A DNA stretch of 64,000 nucleotides from Kitagawia praeruptora (Eukaryota; Streptophyta; Magnoliopsida; Apiales; Apiaceae): NCBI GenBank assembly GCA_037693485.1, contig CM075352.1, positions 20,766,001 through 20,830,000 of the forward strand, written 5' to 3'. Positions 47,610-60,193 of the stretch are shown here, piece after piece. The position numbers were made by a program, and so were the translations under genes. The notes under the pieces were generated by a model. That model saw only the letters and a program-made list of their open reading frames with translations. It ran no database searches and had not been told where the DNA came from. The number at the start of each line of letters is the position of its first letter. The first letter of the stretch is position 1.

Positions 47610-48240
47610 GTGTTACTTTGTAGTTCTTATTAGATATGGAGCATCACATGCCTGTCTGTTCATGGCTAGAAAGTAGCACTACTAATGGTAGACTGGTAGT
47701 CGATCATATCATATTCGTATTCGGACTAGAAGATCCTTCGAACATAATTCCCTTCTTGGCTTTTGAAAAGAGTCTAGAATGCTTATCTTTAAGGCCATTA
47801 GGCAACCATACATTGGTATCATGTGACATTTTCTCCAGAGAATCCTTAACATTCATCTAGTTTGTGACATTTTCTCCAGAGAATCCATAACTATTCATCT
47901 AGTTTTATCTACAACTATAATGTTACTTTGGCTTATAACTTACTTTTCTTATTTTAATTTTTTGCAGAATGGCTAAAGCATGGTCAAGAATCTGTCAACC
48001 TACCGCATCTTGAAAGGCCTACCGCATCTTGAAAAGCTGTAATTATGCTTTTATGTCCAGATTTACATATATCTAGAAATCATATATGCCGATTGTGTCC
48101 CAAGATAGTCTGCTTAATTTGTCTTGTTACATATATTATTATCCTATATCATCTCAGCTTTAATCTTAGAATTAGATTTTCACCCTCTCCTCTGCTTGGC
48201 TTAGATCCTCATGTTTTCAGAATCACTATCTAATGATATA

Positions 48241-48400
48241 CTACCTCCGTCCCATAATATGTGACTTGTTTACTGTTTACGCGTACTTCAATGTGTTTAA
48301 AAAAGGTACTTGTATATAATATTTTTTCATAATTTTTGTTTTGTATAAAAGTTTAAAGTTCAAATTTTTATACAAAATAAAAATCATAAAAAAATATTGA
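48241..48400. mobile_element. Stowaway-type MITE, right end lost
   Basis: Starts CTACCTCCGTCCCATAATAT after TA (48239-48240). The interior has an AAAAATTATG-type inverted repeat, but no matching right terminus. At the same place copy 1 of the segmental duplication runs straight from GATATA into GATTGC, so about 160 bp are extra here. Confidence 0.75.
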
Positions 48401-48690
48401 GATTGCTATCATGTCTGATGCATGTGCACACTGACACTTTACCAGGGTTTTGGGATCATTGCTCTGAGAACATATCTATTGAGATTTCCTGCAGTATTAT
48501 CTTTCTTCCCATTTATAAATATAGCTTTAAATCAGTTTAAAGATCTTTATTTTACTATATTATCAATTTATCACTTGTTCTTGATGCTAGATTAAGACAC
48601 CATTTGGTGGATTATATTCTGTTGTAATGTATATTCAGCCTCCTTTTTCTTATCTATATAGTAGGATTTCTATACTTTCAATATCTTCTA

Positions 48691-50100
48691 GATGACTACA
48701 TTACATCATGGACAACGAATATAAAGATCACTATTATTTGTATGGTTGAATCATTGAACCAAACTACAAACAATGATCCCCTCGTTTGGTTATTATAGTT
48801 TAATTTAATATAGATATTAGGATTTCTATACTTTCAATATCTTCTAGATGACTACATTGCAGCGAGGACAACCTCGAATCTTAATCCTCCTTGAAATGCA
48901 ACCTCTTTTTGCAATCTATATTTAACATACTTATTTCATGGAAATTGGAATAAGAAAGTACTAAGATGAAAAGAAGAAAAACAGCACAAGAACATGTGCA
49001 CATGTTGAACATCTCAGGGCGCGGAATAATTAAGTAATGCCAGAGAGATAATGGGGCCAAGTTACCAACATCATCATCATCCCATAAGCTACCTAAAACT
49101 TTTAATTTTATATTTACAACCTGCTGAAAATAAAAAAGTAGAAATAAACAAACTTTATTAATCTTTAGCTTCCCTTTTGCACGGTCTTTAACTAAATGGT
49201 TAGCTAGCATGACCACCTTTATAACGGCATCAATCTTGCAAATGCTGAGAATTATGTGTATAGAAAATCTTACACTGCAGCTTTTAGTTTTTGTTTAAAT
49301 ATGTTTTATTAACCTAATAATTTTTGGGACGAGCGAGAATCAAATTCAAAACACGAAACAATAAAAGATAAATTATTTTAGCTTATACAATGTATATCCA
49401 AGTTTCGACATTCTATATTATTAACATGTTTGTTAATTTGACTAAAATGTAAGGAAATTAACAAATATAACTTGATGAAATTTTCTTTGACAAATTCACG
49501 AGTACAGCAAAACTACTAAACCAGGACTTGACTAGTCATCAGAGTTTGACAAGACTGAATTGGAAACGTGGCATCCAAAAATCGAATACATAACAAGACA
49601 TGCTTACAACTTCATGGTATATATGTACACTTTAATAATGAGGGCATACATGCTTAATCATTTCAGCCTTTTTATTCGAATTTCTTAACTTTATGAATGT
49701 ACAAAATAATATATGCCTATCTGTCCATGTCTGCTAGCTGGCTTGGCCTCATTCATATGTATAATAGTAACAAATTTCACTACAATATAGAGAATAATGA
49801 GATAGATAAGAATAGGTCAATCTAATGAATTAATATACACAACCACTTGAATGTAAGTATGTATGTGGGGGAGGGGGGGAGGGTTGCACTGGAACAGACT
49901 ATTCGGGAGGTGTTATTTGAAGGAGATGCAAAAAAGAGGTTCAAAGACACAACTTGGTCTTCTCAATGCTATTGCACACTCATGACTCATGACCAAAAAA
50001 AAGAATAATTAAGAACAGCCAAAGTACAGATCATTTGAACAGATTAGTCTCAAAATTTCTAGAAAAAAAGTGGGCTGTAAATTATTGTCAATTTCAAGGG
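48691..50100. other. Intergenic DNA, no supported gene
   Basis: A local direct repeat of ATTTCTATACTTTCAATATCTTCTAGATGACTACATT-like sequence (about 48666-48705 and 48811-48860) ends the duplicated segment. A minus-strand frame of 111 codons at 48881-49216 has no domain and no clear start context. The rest is AT-rich. Confidence 0.45.
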
Positions 50101-50469
50101 TGTATTCTTATGGGGTGTGGAGGAAGTTTCAAGCTGTAGCAGCAGTCACCCCATAGCAATTCAACCATGCCAATAATCACAGGCTCCATCCAGGTTACAC
50201 AGTGGATGGAGGGAGGGGGCAGGGGGGAGGAGATATGCTCATTTCCAACTCAAAACCAGCTCTCTTGATGTTATTATATACAAATAGCACTCCAGAAAAT
50301 TATTGAACCTTCAAAACGTTTCCAAAGAATGAAATGTAATGACGAAATGTAGTGTGAAACGATCACATTGCAGTTATCTGTTGATCGGACCAAAAACCCC
50401 CTCACAATCATGTTAGCTGCATCTCCGGTTTTTACAAAAAGTGGACAACCAAACTCCTGTAAAAAGTTA

Positions 50470-52382
50470 TCAGCCACCGTCTTCTCTTATGCAATTTCCG
50501 GGCAAAAGAAACTTATATTTGTCTGCATTCTCCAAAAGATAAACTGGAAGATAAACAGCAGAGTAGGAATGTGGTATATCACCCATTTTCCCGATGATCT
50601 CCTTAAAGGTATACTCTTCAGGAAGCATATCAAATAGGTCGGCACCTTTGCAAATTACTGCCTGAACTCTCTTAGGGTTCAGAAATTTATTAAACCTCAC
50701 TCTATCAAAATGACTGTATGCTTGCATTTTAAATATAAACTCACTGATACGGCGGAAGCAAAAGCTACAATGCCACCCAGCATCTGCCAAGATGTCATCA
50801 GACTGGCGATAATGTGCATATCTTGTCTTTCCGCTCTGATATCTATGAATTGAAGCTCTCCAACTGTTATTATCCATTAGAAACTCAAAAGAATACAGGT
50901 AGTTTTTCAACCGAAGATGAAGAACTGGTGGTATGTCTTCACACCACCTCAGTAAATTGATGGTGTGCCTGCTTGGTATCTCATCAACATCAGACATTAT
51001 TAACAAGTCATCATCTTGAATACCTGCTTTCCTAAGAAGATAATCCAGTGCTAGTCGTTGATATGCTTCCTCAACAAATGGGTTCTCCCCTTTTCTATTT
51101 CTGCCTGGAATTTGTCCATAAGTCAAGCGCGACTCAACAAACTGAAACTCATCTCTATGGCTGGCAAAGACCAGCGGCTTTGCTAATCCCGTAAAAGTTG
51201 AATTCGACTCAAGAAGAACAAACTCTGTTACATAAGGATGCAATTCTTTCCACCGGACAGTAAGCAAATCTACCTCGTTACTGAACAGCACTGCATCAAA
51301 CACCCGCCTCGGGGTCTCACGTGTGCCCCAACCATGAAGTTTGCACAGATTATTCATTGTCACATTCTCATGATAATAGTGAGGAATTTCATGAAATGGT
51401 TTAGGTGGAGACTCCCATAATGGCCGCAAGAAGTATGACACTTTTTGACCGTGCAGATATAAACCAAAGACACATATAGGAATCAATATTAGTAGGAAAA
51501 CATACATTTTCAAATCTAGACCACGCATAATACAACGTAATCTCGTCATGCTCAAAACACGGCCAGAGTCCTGTCAATAAGAGCATACATTTTCTTAGCA
51601 TACTTGGTGAAGAAAAAGAAACAAAAAAAGTACAGTCAAATTTACGAGCACATAGTTCAGCCAATTGAAAGACAGCCTATGCCTACCGAAAAGAGAGCAT
51701 GAACTAAATATGTCAATCTTGTCAAGAACATTACATATGCAAGACCTCTAAACACCATTAACAAACACCAAAATTTTGCAAACTACAACTCTGACTACCT
51801 CAAACTACAAGGCATCTTATAAGCCTTGTTTTTGGAATAAATTAACTAAAATGAACACTTGTACTAAGTTGTTCGAAGAAGGTATCTAAATTTCTAATTA
51901 CATAGGACTTGCATACTATGTAACCCAACATTAGAGCATAAACAAAACCTAGATCAAGAATAAATCACACACACACACAGGTGTGTAGATGGTGAGGATT
52001 GAAGCATCAACCTGTTAAACACACATACTTCATAAAAACACAAAAAAATAAAAAATAAAAAAATTACAAGTCCATTTGTGCAATTATTTCAGATTTCTAT
52101 TTTGACTTTGCCTAAAATTATATACATAAACCAAGACTTTTACATACTCAATTTTCACGCGTTTTCACAGAATTTAAACATATGACAAGAAAAACCCAGA
52201 TGACAAAATCAAACATTGTCAGAAACAAACAAATCCAAGCAATGTAATCCAAGAACAATTAGATCTGTATGTATATAAAGATTGAATCTTTCTCATAAAA
52301 AATGAATCTTTACCTCACCAGAAGCATTCCCACAAAAATCATCAGACTTTTTAGAACAATAATCAGATCCTCCTTCTACCAT
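50470..52382 (-). CDS. GT17 family beta-1,4-N-acetylglucosaminyltransferase-like protein
   Basis: Two exons: 52314-52382 (23 codons, MVEGGSDYCSKKSDDFCG) and 50470-51570 (366 codons), joined in phase 0 over a 743-bp GT...AG intron; 389 residues in all. A short cytosolic tail is followed by a membrane anchor at about residues 44-62 (YVFLLILIPICVFGLYL), then the luminal GT17 domain: YFLRPLWESPPKPFHEIPHY, DAVLFSNEVDLL, VLLESNSTFTG, the acidic motif SDVDEIPSRH (216-225), and GWHCSFCFRRISEFIFK. These match plant homologues of beta-1,4-mannosyl-glycoprotein 4-beta-N-acetylglucosaminyltransferase, a Golgi N-glycan enzyme in animals. The plant substrate is not established. Length is typical and no lesion is seen. 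Starting only at the internal ATG of exon 2 would lose the family's usual Cys/Lys-rich N-terminus. Confidence 0.93.
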
Positions 52383-52991
52383 TGTATATATTTTCTCACA
52401 AAATCTTGTTAAGCTCCACATGTTTCTTTGCTTTATGTAAAGATACTATGATCTCTTGTGTATATATATCAAATGTTGAATCAATAATCAACCCACAAAG
52501 CACAAAACAATGGATTAAAACATATATAATGAAGAAGATCTTCTGGGTTACTAAATTATTCTATATTTTCTTGAATTTCTTGAGAAAATATAGATAATGT
52601 TTTTATGAAATGAGGGCCTGAAAATCAGATAGGCCTAGATATGTTCCGGGTAATTTGAGAAAGAGAGAAAAGAGAATAGAAGAATGCAGAGCTAAAAATA
52701 ACAAAAGAAAGAGCACATGGGTTGAAAGGGAAATGAGAGAAAATGAACAAAAGAAGAGAAAATTTTAAAAGAGTACGCAAGGAGAAGGTGTATACGAGTG
52801 TGTGTGTGTGTGTTTATGACAAGGCAGTTGAAGAGACTTGATGTAGTAAAGAAAACAGCAAGAGGAAGCAATAATTTCGAGATTATTTATTTATTGAGAT
52901 TTTATTATTCATAATTTGTATAAAGAAAAGAATATTTATCTATAGAAAAACGATTTTTTATGAAAATATAAATATAAAATTTTGATAAGTT
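52383..52991 (-). promoter_or_regulatory. Upstream region of the GT17 gene with GT microsatellite
   Basis: Probable leader and promoter: A/G-rich DNA (GAGAAAGAGAGAAAAGAGAA near 52658-52678) and a (GT)8 run at 52798-52813. A plus-strand frame of 71 codons at 52382-52597 is not supported. No clear TATA box was singled out. Confidence 0.35.
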
Positions 52992-53000
52992 TTTAAATTA

Positions 53001-53951
53001 GGGAAATTCCATTTGGTACCATTTTACTTTTGGCTTTTCCAAATGGTACCACTCAATGTTTTTTCTTCCAAATGGTACCATTTTACTTTTGGCTTTTCCA
53101 AACGGTACATCTCAATGTTTTTTCTTCCAAATGGTACACTTTTACTTTTGACTTTTCCAAATGGCACACCTCAATGTTTTTAAATGCGTTAAAAAAAAGG
53201 AAATATATAAACAAAATAAGAAAAACATAATAAAAAGAATCGGTTTAAATAAAAAAAACTGGTATTGTTTGTTGTGAGCTATTTACAACAAACCACCGCT
53301 ATTCAATCCGTCAGAGGCGTATTCCGCCGCGGAGAACAAAGCTACAACGGCGACGGAATACGCCTCTGACAGATTGAATAGCGGTGGTTTGTTGTAAATA
53401 GCTCACAATAAACGATACCAGTTTTTTTTATTTAAACCGATTCTTTTTATTATGTTTTTTTTATTTTTTTTATATATTTCCTTTTTTTTAACGCATTTAA
53501 AAACATTAAGGTGTACCATTTGGAAAAGCCAAAAGTAAAAGTGTACCATTTGGAAGAAAAAAGGAAGAAAAAACATTGAGATGTACCGTTTGGAAAAGCC
53601 AAAAGTAAAATGGTACCATTTGGAAGAAAAAACATTGAGTGGTACCATTTGGAAAAGCCAAAAGTAAAATGGTACTCCCTCTGTCTCTAAATACTTTTCC
53701 CATTTGAGTTGGACACGTTTGCCAATGCACACTTTTGATCGTTAATATCTTCAATTTCGTATTAGTATTAAATATAAAAACTTCACTGTATTAAAGTACT
53801 CATAAATACGAATCCAACAAGATCACTCATGACTATATTTGGTCTTATAGATTAAACGTAAATTAGTAATTTGTCTCATGTTATGAACAGGACCGACATT
53901 TCAAATGGGCAAAGTATAAAGAAACAGAGGGAGTACCAAATGGAATTTCCC
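53001..53951. mobile_element. Foldback element with 9-bp target duplication
   Basis: Long inverted arms start GGGAAATTCCATTTGGTACC and meet around a short unpaired centre near 53333-53353 (CGCGGAGAACAAAGCTACAA). The 9-bp duplication TTTAAATTA (52992-53000 and 53952-53960) fits a Mutator-type MITE. Each arm holds two or three tandem units of CATTTTACTTTTGGCTTTTCC and CTCAATGTTTTTTCTTCC. A Stowaway MITE is nested near the right end. Open frames here are products of the repeats. Confidence 0.88.
53675..53933. mobile_element. Stowaway-type MITE nested in the foldback
   Basis: Ends CTCCCTCTGTCTCTAAATAC and GAAACAGAGGGAG with TA at 53673-53674 and 53934-53935. It shares GGACACGTTTGCCAA and GATCGTTAATATCTT with the element at 61392, so both belong to one family. 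Confidence 0.9.
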
Positions 53952-54331
53952 TTTAAATTAAGTTAACAAATTGTTGGTATGTTTGGTTACGATTAAAATA
54001 AATCCTTATTAACTAATTTTTGGGTAAAAATTTCATATTTTAATATATTTTTTTATAAAAATATTTTTTTTAGAAATAAATTTAATTTAATTATTAAAAT
54101 AAATTAACTTATTTTCAAAAATAAGTTCTCCGAACATCTGTAGTGTATATTGAAATAAGTAGTGAGGGGTAAAAATTGGAAATGGTGGAGATTAATATAT
54201 GTCAGGTCTGTTTGGAGTGTGTGTAAACCGTCTAATCCATAGAGAAAAGTACGCGTGTAAAGAAGCATTGACGGGGCTCAAGACAATTCTGCTACGTGTG
54301 TTTTATACTTTTATATGATGGATGTATTGTA

Positions 54332-54762
54332 CTCCCTCTGTCTCTAAAAACATTTCCCATTTACTAAATCGGGACTATCAAAATACTTTTCCTCTTTCTA
54401 TTTTAAGCCATAAACAATAATATTCAATACCCACTACTCCACCCACTACTCCTTAAAAATAATATTCAATACCCACTACTCCACCCACTAATCATTACAA
54501 ATAATATTCAACACCCACTATTCCACCCATTACTCCAAAAAAACAATATTCAATACCTACTATTCCACCCACTACTCCTTAATAATAATATTCAATATCC
54601 ACTACTCCACCCACTACTCCAAAAAAACAATATTCAATATCCACTACTCCTTAAAAACAATATTCAATACCCACTACTTCTTACAAATAATATTCAATAT
54701 CCAGTTTTTCTTAAAACCCGTGTTTTTAGTCAAACGGGCAAAGTAAAAAGAGACGGAGGGAG
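54332..54762. mobile_element. Stowaway-type MITE containing a minisatellite
   Basis: Ends CTCCCTCTGTCTCTAAAAAC and GAGACGGAGGGAG with TA at 54330-54331 and 54763-54764. From about 54415 to 54705 the interior is eight or so imperfect units built on AATATTCAATACCCACTACT, with an optional CCACCCACTACT extension (unit lengths about 47 or 32 bases). Confidence 0.88.
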
Positions 54763-54764
54763 TA

Positions 54765-56273
54765 TGTATGATTGTATGTTGACAGTTGAAACTGTAACGT
54801 CTTTTATGTACTCCGTAATTAAATATCCCTTCAATATTTACCCCTGGTTTCAAATTAATGTGTGGGTGGTTTTTTTTTTTTTTTTTTAAATGAGCGAGGT
54901 TTTGAAAAAAAAAAATGAGGGAGGTTTTTTTTTTTGCCAAAAAAAAAAATTAATGTGCGGGTGGTTTTGGTGAGCAGAAAATGAGGGAGGGCATCTACCA
55001 TGGCCCATGGGGGCAGTGGGGCGTTTCTTGCAGGTAGGATGGGCATGGGGACATTTTGGAGTTGGGGAGTGCTATCTTTGTTCCCAATTTTGTTCCCGGC
55101 CCGATCTTCATCGGGGACTATTTTTTATTCTTATCTCCGGCCCTAACGGATAATTGGGATCCACGCGGGAAATTGGGATATTTCATTTTAAATAAAAAAA
55201 TATTATTTTAAATAATTTTAAACATTAACTAGAAAGTTTGAAATAATTTTTTTCTGATATATAGCGAAATTAACAACTATAGCTAAATTAGATATTAAGT
55301 GACAACGTCTTTTTATCATCATTGATCTCATAATAAGTATTGTATAACTTCAGATTCACATTCACCTATGTTACCTCTTAAATTCCATTTTTTTTTTCAA
55401 ATCTAAACATTACAAAACAGTAACTCATATGTACAAAATTAAGATAAAAAATATTACTTACATAAACAATTATAAATAACATGTAAATGAAGTTATTTAA
55501 CTACTAGAAAGACAAACATATAAGATCAAAATATAATTTCATTTCCAATATAAAGCATTGGAAATTCGTATATATTAATATATATTATATATATTATAAT
55601 GTGATGGAATCGAGTCGGGGATTGAGAATCGGGGCGGAGGTCGGGGTCTCGGGGATCGGGTCGGGGAGGCATAGAATCTCGGCCCTGACTCGCTCCCCGG
55701 TTTTTTTAAAAAATTGTCCCCACTAATCGGCCCGTACCAAGAAAAATTCTCGATTCCCCACCCTGTTCGGTGCGGGAATCGGATCGGGATCGGGCGAATC
55801 GGAGTGAATGCTCATTCCTACTTGTAGGGATGTGTGCATGGGTCCGTTCGATTTGATTTTATAAAAAATTATTATTAAATTGTATATATTAATTTAGTTC
55901 AATTTTTATCTATAAATTGTAATTGAATCGTTTAGAACGGTTTTTTGGTTCTGTTAATTGTTTGTCGATTTTGGTATTTTTAAATTTTCTACCGGATTAA
56001 AAATATTGTATAAATTAAAAATAATAATATGTTTTTTATAGACTAAATTTCATTAGAAGAACGAGAATAATACATGAGATAATTATATTCAAATTTAGAA
56101 TTAAAAATTACAACATTAGTAGTAATTACTATACAAGGACACAAATATCACTATATCAAACGTATTAACAACAATTTACAATAAAAAGAATAAATAATAA
56201 TTTTTGTTTATTATATTTATTATATCTAACGATACTAGATTATGTATAGTAAATAATGTATTTATTATATTAT
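54765..56273. other. Intergenic DNA with a GC-rich patch and a hAT-like end
   Basis: No gene. 54850-54990 has a duplicated ATTAATGTGYGGGTGGTTTT phrase separated by homopolymer runs. 55600-55800 is unusually GC-rich with repeated TCGGGGATCGGGTCGGG and CGGATCGGGATCGGGCGAAT phrases. TAGGGATGTGTGCATGGG at about 55827 resembles a hAT terminal repeat, but its partner end was not found. The remainder is AT-rich. Confidence 0.4.
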
Positions 56274-59200
56274 TCCTCTATATTTTTCTGGTTTGTACAT
56301 ATCTTTTATGTTCTTGTTATTCATAGCTTACAGTAATTATTTTCATATCTTCAAAGTTTAAATCTCAACATGGTATCAGAGACTCCGATCCTTGAGGCCT
56401 TCGTTCTCTTTGCCATTATCGATGTTGTTCTTCATCTTTTCTATTGGTTCGTATTGCTCATCTTCATCTCTGTTGTCTCTGTAATTCTCATACTTTGGTC
56501 TTGATTTATTGCTAAATAAATATCTAAGTTGTAAATTTCAGTTTGTCAATTGTTGAGTCATGTCTGTTCACGTTTTCTTCAAAACTTCTGTTTCATCAAG
56601 TATGCACTAAAAGCGTTTGATATTTTGTCTGACTGAAAGTTTCGTTAAGATTTGGAGTATCTCTGCACATTTAGTTGTTGACATATTCACATAAGGTGCT
56701 ATGTATTATCAGCTATTGTGCATGCTCACTAGTCATATATGTTGGAGTAATAGGTTGGGACAATGTAGAGGCTGTTATGGAGGTTGAAGAAGTGGGGCTA
56801 GGGCCTGGTTACAAGAAGAGTGTGCAGGGACATAACAAATTGATTAATGGAGCTCCAGATCTGTATCTCCGAAGTGGTTGTGGGAAGCCACTACGAAGGG
56901 TGAAACTGGATGTAACACCACTGCTACCACTCAGAGGAGATTCGATTTTACTGTCAAATGCTCTTAGGTTGTTGGTGTTGTCAAAGCCAAATCGAAGAAG
57001 AAGAAGATTCAGGAGAAGCCAAAGTCGGGAGAAACCATCCCATATTTTTTTTCTTGATCCCATCGCAGTAGCAGAGTATTGCCCGGTTAATAGTCCATCA
57101 TTTTCAAGTCAAGTGTTTTTCGAAAGTTAGGAGCTTGTTAGTTTCCAGAACGATCGATACGAATTTGCGCGTAAGATGGGTTTGTTGTAATGCTTCGTAC
57201 AAAGTGAAGCAGTCACCTATGATGTTGGTGCAAAATGGTGTTCCTCAATGTATGAGACGTTGCTAGGTGAACCACACTGATGTTAATGTTCAAGTTGCAA
57301 GACGTCACTGAAAGCAGCACTGTGAATGAAGCTTCTGTGGTTGGCAGTGGTTACAACAATGTATGTGTTCCTCGATGGTCACCTACACATACGAGACAAC
57401 AGTGCACAAAATTTACTGTTATTAGCGACTGCGACGAGGCAACGACGTGTGGTTGTTGAAGAGCTTGAAATGGCTTGGTCTATGGTGGTAGTAACGAACA
57501 ACGATAGTAGAGAGGTTGAGAAGAGATGGAACAGAGGGGAGTAGATGCTGTGGTGGCAGCAGAGAGATGTTATGCTAGAGAGATTAGTTTAGATTATGGG
57601 AGAGAGAAAGATGATGGAAATCTAATCTAAACTAATGAATTGTTTTGGTTGCAGTATGGACTTTTTTTTATTTTTATCAAGAGACATGGGTTGTTTTCTT
57701 CTCTAGGTAGCATGGAGCCGCCTAAAGAATGTTCTGGTCTTAACACGGTGGCTTCGAATGAAGGTGCACGGGAGTTTGATCTTGTCGAATGTAGGTGTTG
57801 CTGTTTGTAATTTGGTCTGACATGGAGAATGTTTGAAAGAGCATTTGTGCATTTGGAGCTGTGGCACTTAAAAATTCTGGAGGAGCTTGGATCGATGATA
57901 AGTTTCATGAACAAAAGAGATGGAAATGATGAAGAAACAAAGACGTTTGGTTAGCTTGGAGTTGATTGTTGCATTTACACTGAAGATAAAGTTGAGTGGT
58001 GATTTTGCAGTAAACATCGGCAGTAACAATCTATCTTTCAAAGAGAATGAGCAGTCGTGCAGTGTTTGCAGGTCCAGTGAAGTGATTTTTTAGCCTGCTG
58101 TGACTGTCCTTGCTGCGGGGTGGTGAGTGGCAGTGCAGTATGCAGGTTGGTGGAAGTGGAACCAAGTGAATGACATGTTATCGATGAAGTTTTTGGGTAC
58201 TGGTGTGATGTATGTAGGCGTGTGTAAAGCTATGTGTTGTGGTTACAACTGCAGAATCTCTGGACATGAAACTTTTACGGGCTTGTTTATTGTGTTGATA
58301 AATATTGGGAGGCTTGTATGGTTTATGGGTCACTTGGTCAGCCCTGAGGCCCCTGACCCTGTTCGTCAGTTCAGCCCAGGAGAGATTGGCTGGGAGAGGT
58401 ATGCAGGTTCAGAGGAATGTCCGAGAAAGAGTAGGTGGAGTTAGAAGATCGAAGAAGAGGTGGTGACAGGTGGCTGAGGAAGGAGCTATAGCGGCAGAAG
58501 GTCGTGGTGGCACGGTGGTCGTTTCTCTTGTCAACTGCTGTTATTGCCGCATTTGCCTCGTTTAGTTAATTTGTGCAAGTATATGGGAATCACTCCTCAC
58601 ATCCCTACCATCTGAAAATTCTGTTTTTCGAACGGTGGAGAAAACTCGAGTTTCTGGAAATGCAAAAGGAACTTATTAAGGAAGAGGAAGAGATAGAGGG
58701 AGAGCGACAAGAAAGAAATAAAAAATCGGGGAAGAGTGAATCACTGATCGTCGATGTGTGTATACATATGTTACATCTGTGTGTATGTTTCAGATGTGCT
58801 GAAGTGTGTACGGAATCGAGACATGGCACAATCGAAGGGGGAATGTTCATTTTTCTGCAGTGAGGTGTTGTCGTGGGGTGTAGTCAGAGAAGTTAAAGGC
58901 CGCAGTTGTGGATTGGTACTGCAGGGGCTGTTACAAGATAAGGAGTTAGTTTTGGTACAAAATGGTAGTATTTGAGATAGTCTTTGAAACGATAGGTTGT
59001 GTACAAGCTGCCTGTGTGCAACCTCTGTGTGTGTGCATCGAGATGTCAGGAAGAGAGAAAAAGAAATAGAGTTTGGTCGTGAGCTTTTCCGAGGAGGAAT
59101 GAAGGTACAGATGGGAACAGGGTTGTTTGTGCTGGATATAATACCGATTTTTTTTTTGTGTGCAGTGGCACAGAGATGGTGTTATAGAGATGCTGTTGTT

Positions 59201-60193
59201 CAGTGTATGTATCGGGGTAGTGATTAAAATTGGAGTTAATCACCCGATAACTTGGGGCGTGTATGCAGAGTATGAGACTGCATGTGGTTGCATTATTTTT
59301 GGTATTTGTCTGCAGATTCAACAATAGATTGATTGTGAATCAAGAGTTTCCATGTGTTGGGAGCTAGCTCTTGGGTTAAAGCATCTTGGGAAAACTAGTA
59401 GCGCAGACGGCGCTAGATGCTAGTTGCGCAGATGGCGCAGATGATTGCATGAATGCAAATGTAGATGTTGAGGACAAGAGCAGAGATTGTTGAAAGGGAA
59501 ACATGCAAGGCAGAAGAATGCAAGAGTTTGGCACAACCCAAAAGGCCATGGAGGATCCATGGCAGGAACCGTGGCGACCGAAGAGGAGATCGATGCAACG
59601 GCACACCGAACCAAGAGGCAAGAGTCTACTTTGGTTTAATCGGTGGAGAGACAATTGTTGCTGCAATTGTAAGAACAGCAGTAAATGAAGATTTGCACGC
59701 CCTGATAGAAGAAAGCAACAGAGGAGGTGTTGATGAATGTTCTTAGCCAAAAGGGCTGACGAAGGTCATGCCAGACGGGCACCGAAGGATTTGCCAGATG
59801 GGCAAACAAGAGCCATACGGGCTGATGAAAGATTACATGTGACAAGTTTGGATTAAGGCAGAGTATGTTGGAATTATTTAATCCAAACTAGTGCACAATG
59901 TCGACCGTGAAACATGATATACATGGCCCATGATATTATTGCACTGCTCAATGAGATTCCAATTGTCCCCAATGCTTAGTTGTTTATAAACGTTGTAAAC
60001 CCATGGTTTGCTATTATACGTTGTTGTGGCTTAACTATTTATATTGTACCCCATTCAGTTTGTAAACGAACAAAAAAAAGGAGAGAACCAATGTAATCCT
60101 CTATATTTTTCTGGTTTGTACCTAACTTTTATGTTCTTGTTATTCATAGCTTAGAGTAATTATTTTCATATCTTCAAAGTTTAAATCTCAACA
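56274..60193 (+). mobile_element. Non-autonomous LTR retrotransposon, left LTR truncated
   Basis: The 3' LTR is 59866-60193 (TGTTGG...CTCAACA, 328 bp). Its last ~97 bp recur at 56274-56370, starting TCCTCTATATTTTTCTGGTT and ending AAATCTCAACA. TGGTATCAGAG, a tRNA-Met primer binding site, follows immediately. The 3.5 kb interior has only short unrelated frames (e.g. 56675-57130, 58127-58444) and no gag, protease, reverse transcriptase or integrase motif. It is therefore a large non-coding derivative (LARD-like). About 230 bp of the left LTR are missing, so the left target duplication is lost. Confidence 0.8.
59866..60193 (+). repeat. 3' LTR
   Basis: Bounded by TGTTG and CAACA. Its terminal portion is nearly identical to 56274-56370. 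Preceded by a purine-rich GGATTAAGGCAGAGTA that may serve as polypurine tract. Confidence 0.75.

Larger units (their letters stand above)
44850..48690 (+). repeat. Segmental duplication, copy 2
   Basis: Direct-orientation partner of about 30890-34650. Small differences include a one-codon deletion near the MYB start, scattered indels, and a MITE at 48241 that copy 1 lacks. Confidence 0.85.

Noticed and set aside
48881..49216. 111-codon minus-strand frame
   Set aside because: No recognised domain and no support from the paralogous segment or from splice signals; could be a chance frame.
53403..53754. Several frames with FPNGT/KWYHFTFG repeats
   Set aside because: Translation of tandem units within the foldback element arms.
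54415..54705. Regular repeats that could suggest a CRISPR-like array
   Set aside because: Units are imperfect and contiguous with no spacers, inside a plant MITE.
57326..59845. Many short frames on both strands
   Set aside because: They lie in the interior of a non-coding LTR element; none has a domain and neighbouring frames contradict each other.
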